Source: Chitinophaga flava
Lineage (GTDB): Bacteria; Bacteroidota; Bacteroidia; Chitinophagales; Chitinophagaceae
Direction: 5' to 3'
DNA length: 64,000 nt
Assembly: GCF_003308995.1 (NCBI RefSeq)
Contig: NZ_QFFJ01000002.1
Coordinates: forward strand, 1,364,001 to 1,428,000
Below are positions 62,513 to 64,000 of this stretch, one piece after another. Each line of letters begins with the position of its first letter. Within the stretch, counting starts at the first letter, position 1. Position numbers and translations under genes: made by a program. The notes beneath the pieces are model-generated. The model ran no database searches. It was not told the origin of the DNA and saw nothing but the letters and a program-made list of their open reading frames with translations.

Positions 62513-62887
62513 ATGCGTATCGTAAAATTAGTCATGCTGTTGTTGATGGCCAGTGTTGGTATGGCCGTGGCACAGCAGAAGAAAAAAGCGCTGGTGACTG
62601 CTAAAATCAGCACACCAACCGTACAATGTGAGTCCTGCAAAAACCGCATTGAAAGGTATATGGCTCGCGAAGAAGGTGTACAGTCTACCAAAGTGGACTT
62701 TAAAAAACATATCACCACCGTTAAATACTGGGACGACCGTACGAATATCGAAAATGTCAAAACCGCTATTGCCAATGCCGGTTATGATGCAGATAACGTA
62801 ACTGCCAACAAGGAGAGCTACGATAAACTGCCTAAATGCTGCAAAAAGCCTGAAGATGGCGGCGGCATGGAAAAGAAAAAGAACTAA
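62513..62887 (+). CDS. Exported heavy-metal-associated (HMA) domain protein
   Basis: The protein has about 124 residues. A signal peptide (VKLVMLLLMASVGMAVAQ) precedes one ferredoxin-like HMA domain with metal-binding CESC (STPTVQCESCKNRIERYMA) and the usual VEK-like VKTAIANAGYDADNV. A second Cys pair near the C terminus (KCCKKPEDGGG) is atypical. It probably binds Cu, Zn or a similar ion in the periplasm. The ATG at 62513 is preferred over 62468, because it leaves a standard signal peptide. Confidence 0.88.
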   Translation: MRIVKLVMLLLMASVGMAVAQQKKKALVTAKISTPTVQCESCKNRIERYMAREEGVQSTKVDFKKHITTVKYWDDRTNIENVKTAIANAGYDADNVTANKESYDKLPKCCKKPEDGGGMEKKKN

Positions 62888-62904
62888 ATTATTATATCAT
62901 TGCG

Positions 62905-62927
62905 CGGGAAGGGCCTGGCTCTTCCCG
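62905..62927 (+). other. Stem-loop without T-tract downstream of the HMA gene
   Basis: CGGGAAG / CTTCCCG stem with a 9-base loop, flanked by ATTG / GGTAAT partial pairing. There is no T-run, so it is more likely an RNA processing or attenuation structure before the next gene than a plain terminator. Confidence 0.4.
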
Positions 62928-62940
62928 TGGTAATGAGAAC

Positions 62941-63537
62941 TTGTCATGTTTGTTGTTCCCCTGTATTCTTCAATTTAATCTTCCTGCCATTTCCAGCATT
63001 CTTTTTAACCCTTTCAAGCACCATCTGGGTGTATTACAGCAGTTGCTGGATGAAGTACTGCCGGCAGATCTTCCTGCAGCACTCAAAAAAATAGGTACTT
63101 CCCAGATGGACATGTACACCGGCAATCTCACGCCGGAAGAGATTTATCAACAGATACTAACGTCATTGCAGGGACAGGGCATCGAAGCTCCGGAGGCATT
63201 TGCTGCTTATCTGAATATAAGGAAGGGGTATATGGACATTGTGCTGACCGACACTTCCCGGTGGATACTAAGATTGGCAGATGACCCGGTGCGGTACATC
63301 CACCTGCATCCCGGGCGGTACAGCCCTCATTCACTACGCATCAAGGCTGCAGCGTTGAAAACAGCAATGGCCTATAAAGCAGCTGCCCGCATGGGACAGT
63401 TGAGCGGAATACTGCTTGATGATATCAACCAGGTAAGAACAATAGCAGCGCTATCTCCCGTCAGAAAGCTGGAAGATCTTCAACACATCAAAAAAATACT
63501 GACACTGATAGGTTGTAAGGTATCAGAAGAAATTTAA
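62941..63537 (+). CDS. Protein of unknown function, start codon uncertain
   Basis: An open frame of up to 198 codons with coding-like composition. The N-terminal part is hydrophobic (LLFPCILQFNLPAISSILF) and the rest soluble: LPAALKKIGTSQMDMYTG, AYLNIRKGYMDIVLTD, RYIHLHPGRYSPHSLRIKAAALKTAMAYKAA, and a C-terminal helix-hairpin-helix-like LSPVRKLEDLQHIKKILTLIG. No in-frame ATG precedes residue 54, so the gene uses the TTG at 62941, another rare codon, or starts later. I do not recognise the family. Its end overlaps the convergent LEA-type gene by 15 bp. Confidence 0.65.
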   Translation: MSCLLFPCILQFNLPAISSILFNPFKHHLGVLQQLLDEVLPADLPAALKKIGTSQMDMYTGNLTPEEIYQQILTSLQGQGIEAPEAFAAYLNIRKGYMDIVLTDTSRWILRLADDPVRYIHLHPGRYSPHSLRIKAAALKTAMAYKAAARMGQLSGILLDDINQVRTIAALSPVRKLEDLQHIKKILTLIGCKVSEEI

Positions 63538-63978
63538 AGCCTGTTTGGTTTCACATTTAATCGGGAAGGGCAGGTAGATACCGCCTTTGCCGACTTTACA
63601 GTTACCGGTGGCTTTGATGGTCACTTCTTTATTGGAGAAAGCAGTAAAGGCGTTTTTGAGCACGTTGGCCATATTTACTTCCAGTTTTACCGGGAAATAA
63701 AAAGTATCCTTTGCCGGAATATTGATCATTGTGTCCTGTAAGGAATGACCCACTTCGGTATCATCAAAAAATACGTTGAAGTTGGCATCTTTTAATTGCA
63801 GACGGTAATTGTTGGGGTTGTAATATGCCAGGGTGAGCCGTACGATGCTTTTGGACATACCCATCTCATCCATTTGAAGATTGGCAACTCTGACAAACTG
63901 CAGATCTTTCATTTTTTCGCATGAGCTTGCTAATCCCCAGATGGCAAATATGATGACGAAGAGTCGGATTATTTTCAT
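63523..63978 (-). CDS. LEA type 2 family lipoprotein
   Basis: The 151-residue protein has signal peptide and lipobox ASSC (about Cys20), then one LEA14/WHy-type beta-sandwich: FVRVANLQMDEMGMSKSIVRLTLAYYNPNNYRLQLKDANFNVFFDD, followed by VGHSLQDTMINIPAKDTFYFPVKLEVN. Such domains occur in desiccation-related proteins and in many Bacteroidota lipoproteins of unknown function. It overlaps the convergent unknown gene at its 3' end. The right edge of the window lies 22 bp beyond its start. Confidence 0.85.
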   Translation of the reverse strand: MKIIRLFVIIFAIWGLASSCEKMKDLQFVRVANLQMDEMGMSKSIVRLTLAYYNPNNYRLQLKDANFNVFFDDTEVGHSLQDTMINIPAKDTFYFPVKLEVNMANVLKNAFTAFSNKEVTIKATGNCKVGKGGIYLPFPIKCETKQALNFF

Positions 63979-64000
63979 TGTGATCGGTGAACTTTTATTC

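Noticed and set aside
1..64000. tRNA or rRNA genes, insertion sequences or prophage
   Set aside because: No clover-leaf with a T-loop, no transposase or integrase motifs and no phage structural genes were recognised. A tRNAscan or Rfam search would be decisive.

Overview
The window reads as a chromosomal segment of a Bacteroidota species, most likely Chitinophagaceae and close to Chitinophaga. The evidence is a SusC/SusD receptor locus, a protease with a type IX secretion (T9SS) C-terminal domain, many Lys-rich lipoproteins (DUF4843, PKD-like, DUF4397, DUF4249, DUF1573), an elongated NusB, a fused SecDF, a short primary sigma factor without region 1.1, and promoters of the Bacteroidota TTTG / TAnnTTTG type. 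The genus is inferred from gene families, not from any search. The 5' end of the first gene lies outside the window.

Layout. 1-6.8 kb: glycan or peptide uptake locus (partial SusC, SusD, DUF4843, PKD-like lipoprotein). 6.9-15.6 kb: core metabolism and cell division (dcd, phosphopantetheinyl transferase, the tight operon aroK-DUF423-hydrolase-ftsK, a LolA-like carrier, lpdA). 15.6-23 kb: secreted proteolysis (S8 protease with T9SS signal, divergent M57-type metalloprotease, orphan LytS-type kinase, S46 dipeptidyl peptidase). 23-31 kb: methyltransferase, methylmalonyl-CoA mutase catalytic subunit, M23 peptidase, aminotransferase, DUF4397 lipoprotein, serine hydrolase. 30.9-40.5 kb: housekeeping and proteostasis (secDF, IscA-like, coaE, yajC, DUF1573, nusB, groES-groEL, two FKBP lipoproteins). 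40.7-45 kb: sdaA and a large peptidase/propeller/barrel protein. 45.1-47.6 kb: an AT-rich island with a small membrane protein and a 28-repeat CRISPR array without cas genes. 47.6-64 kb: valS, collagen-like lipoprotein, threonine aldolase, rpoD, DUF4249, trxB, folB, TPR protein, MATE pump, DUF3822-rsmD-coaD-thioesterase operon, Nudix, pyrE, metal-binding protein, one unknown gene and a LEA-type lipoprotein.

The accessory signal most worth attention is the CRISPR array. Its orientation (crRNA from the minus strand, leader on the right), its uniform leader-side repeats and its drifted trailer repeats are all readable. Two drifted repeats change the central dinucleotide but keep a six-base palindrome. 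No cas gene is visible in the 45 kb to the left or 16 kb to the right. A second signal is a family of ATTCGTAATTCG-type inverted repeats placed directly after stop codons at five loci. Several genes also carry the -7 promoter element so close to the ATG that their mRNAs should be almost leaderless.
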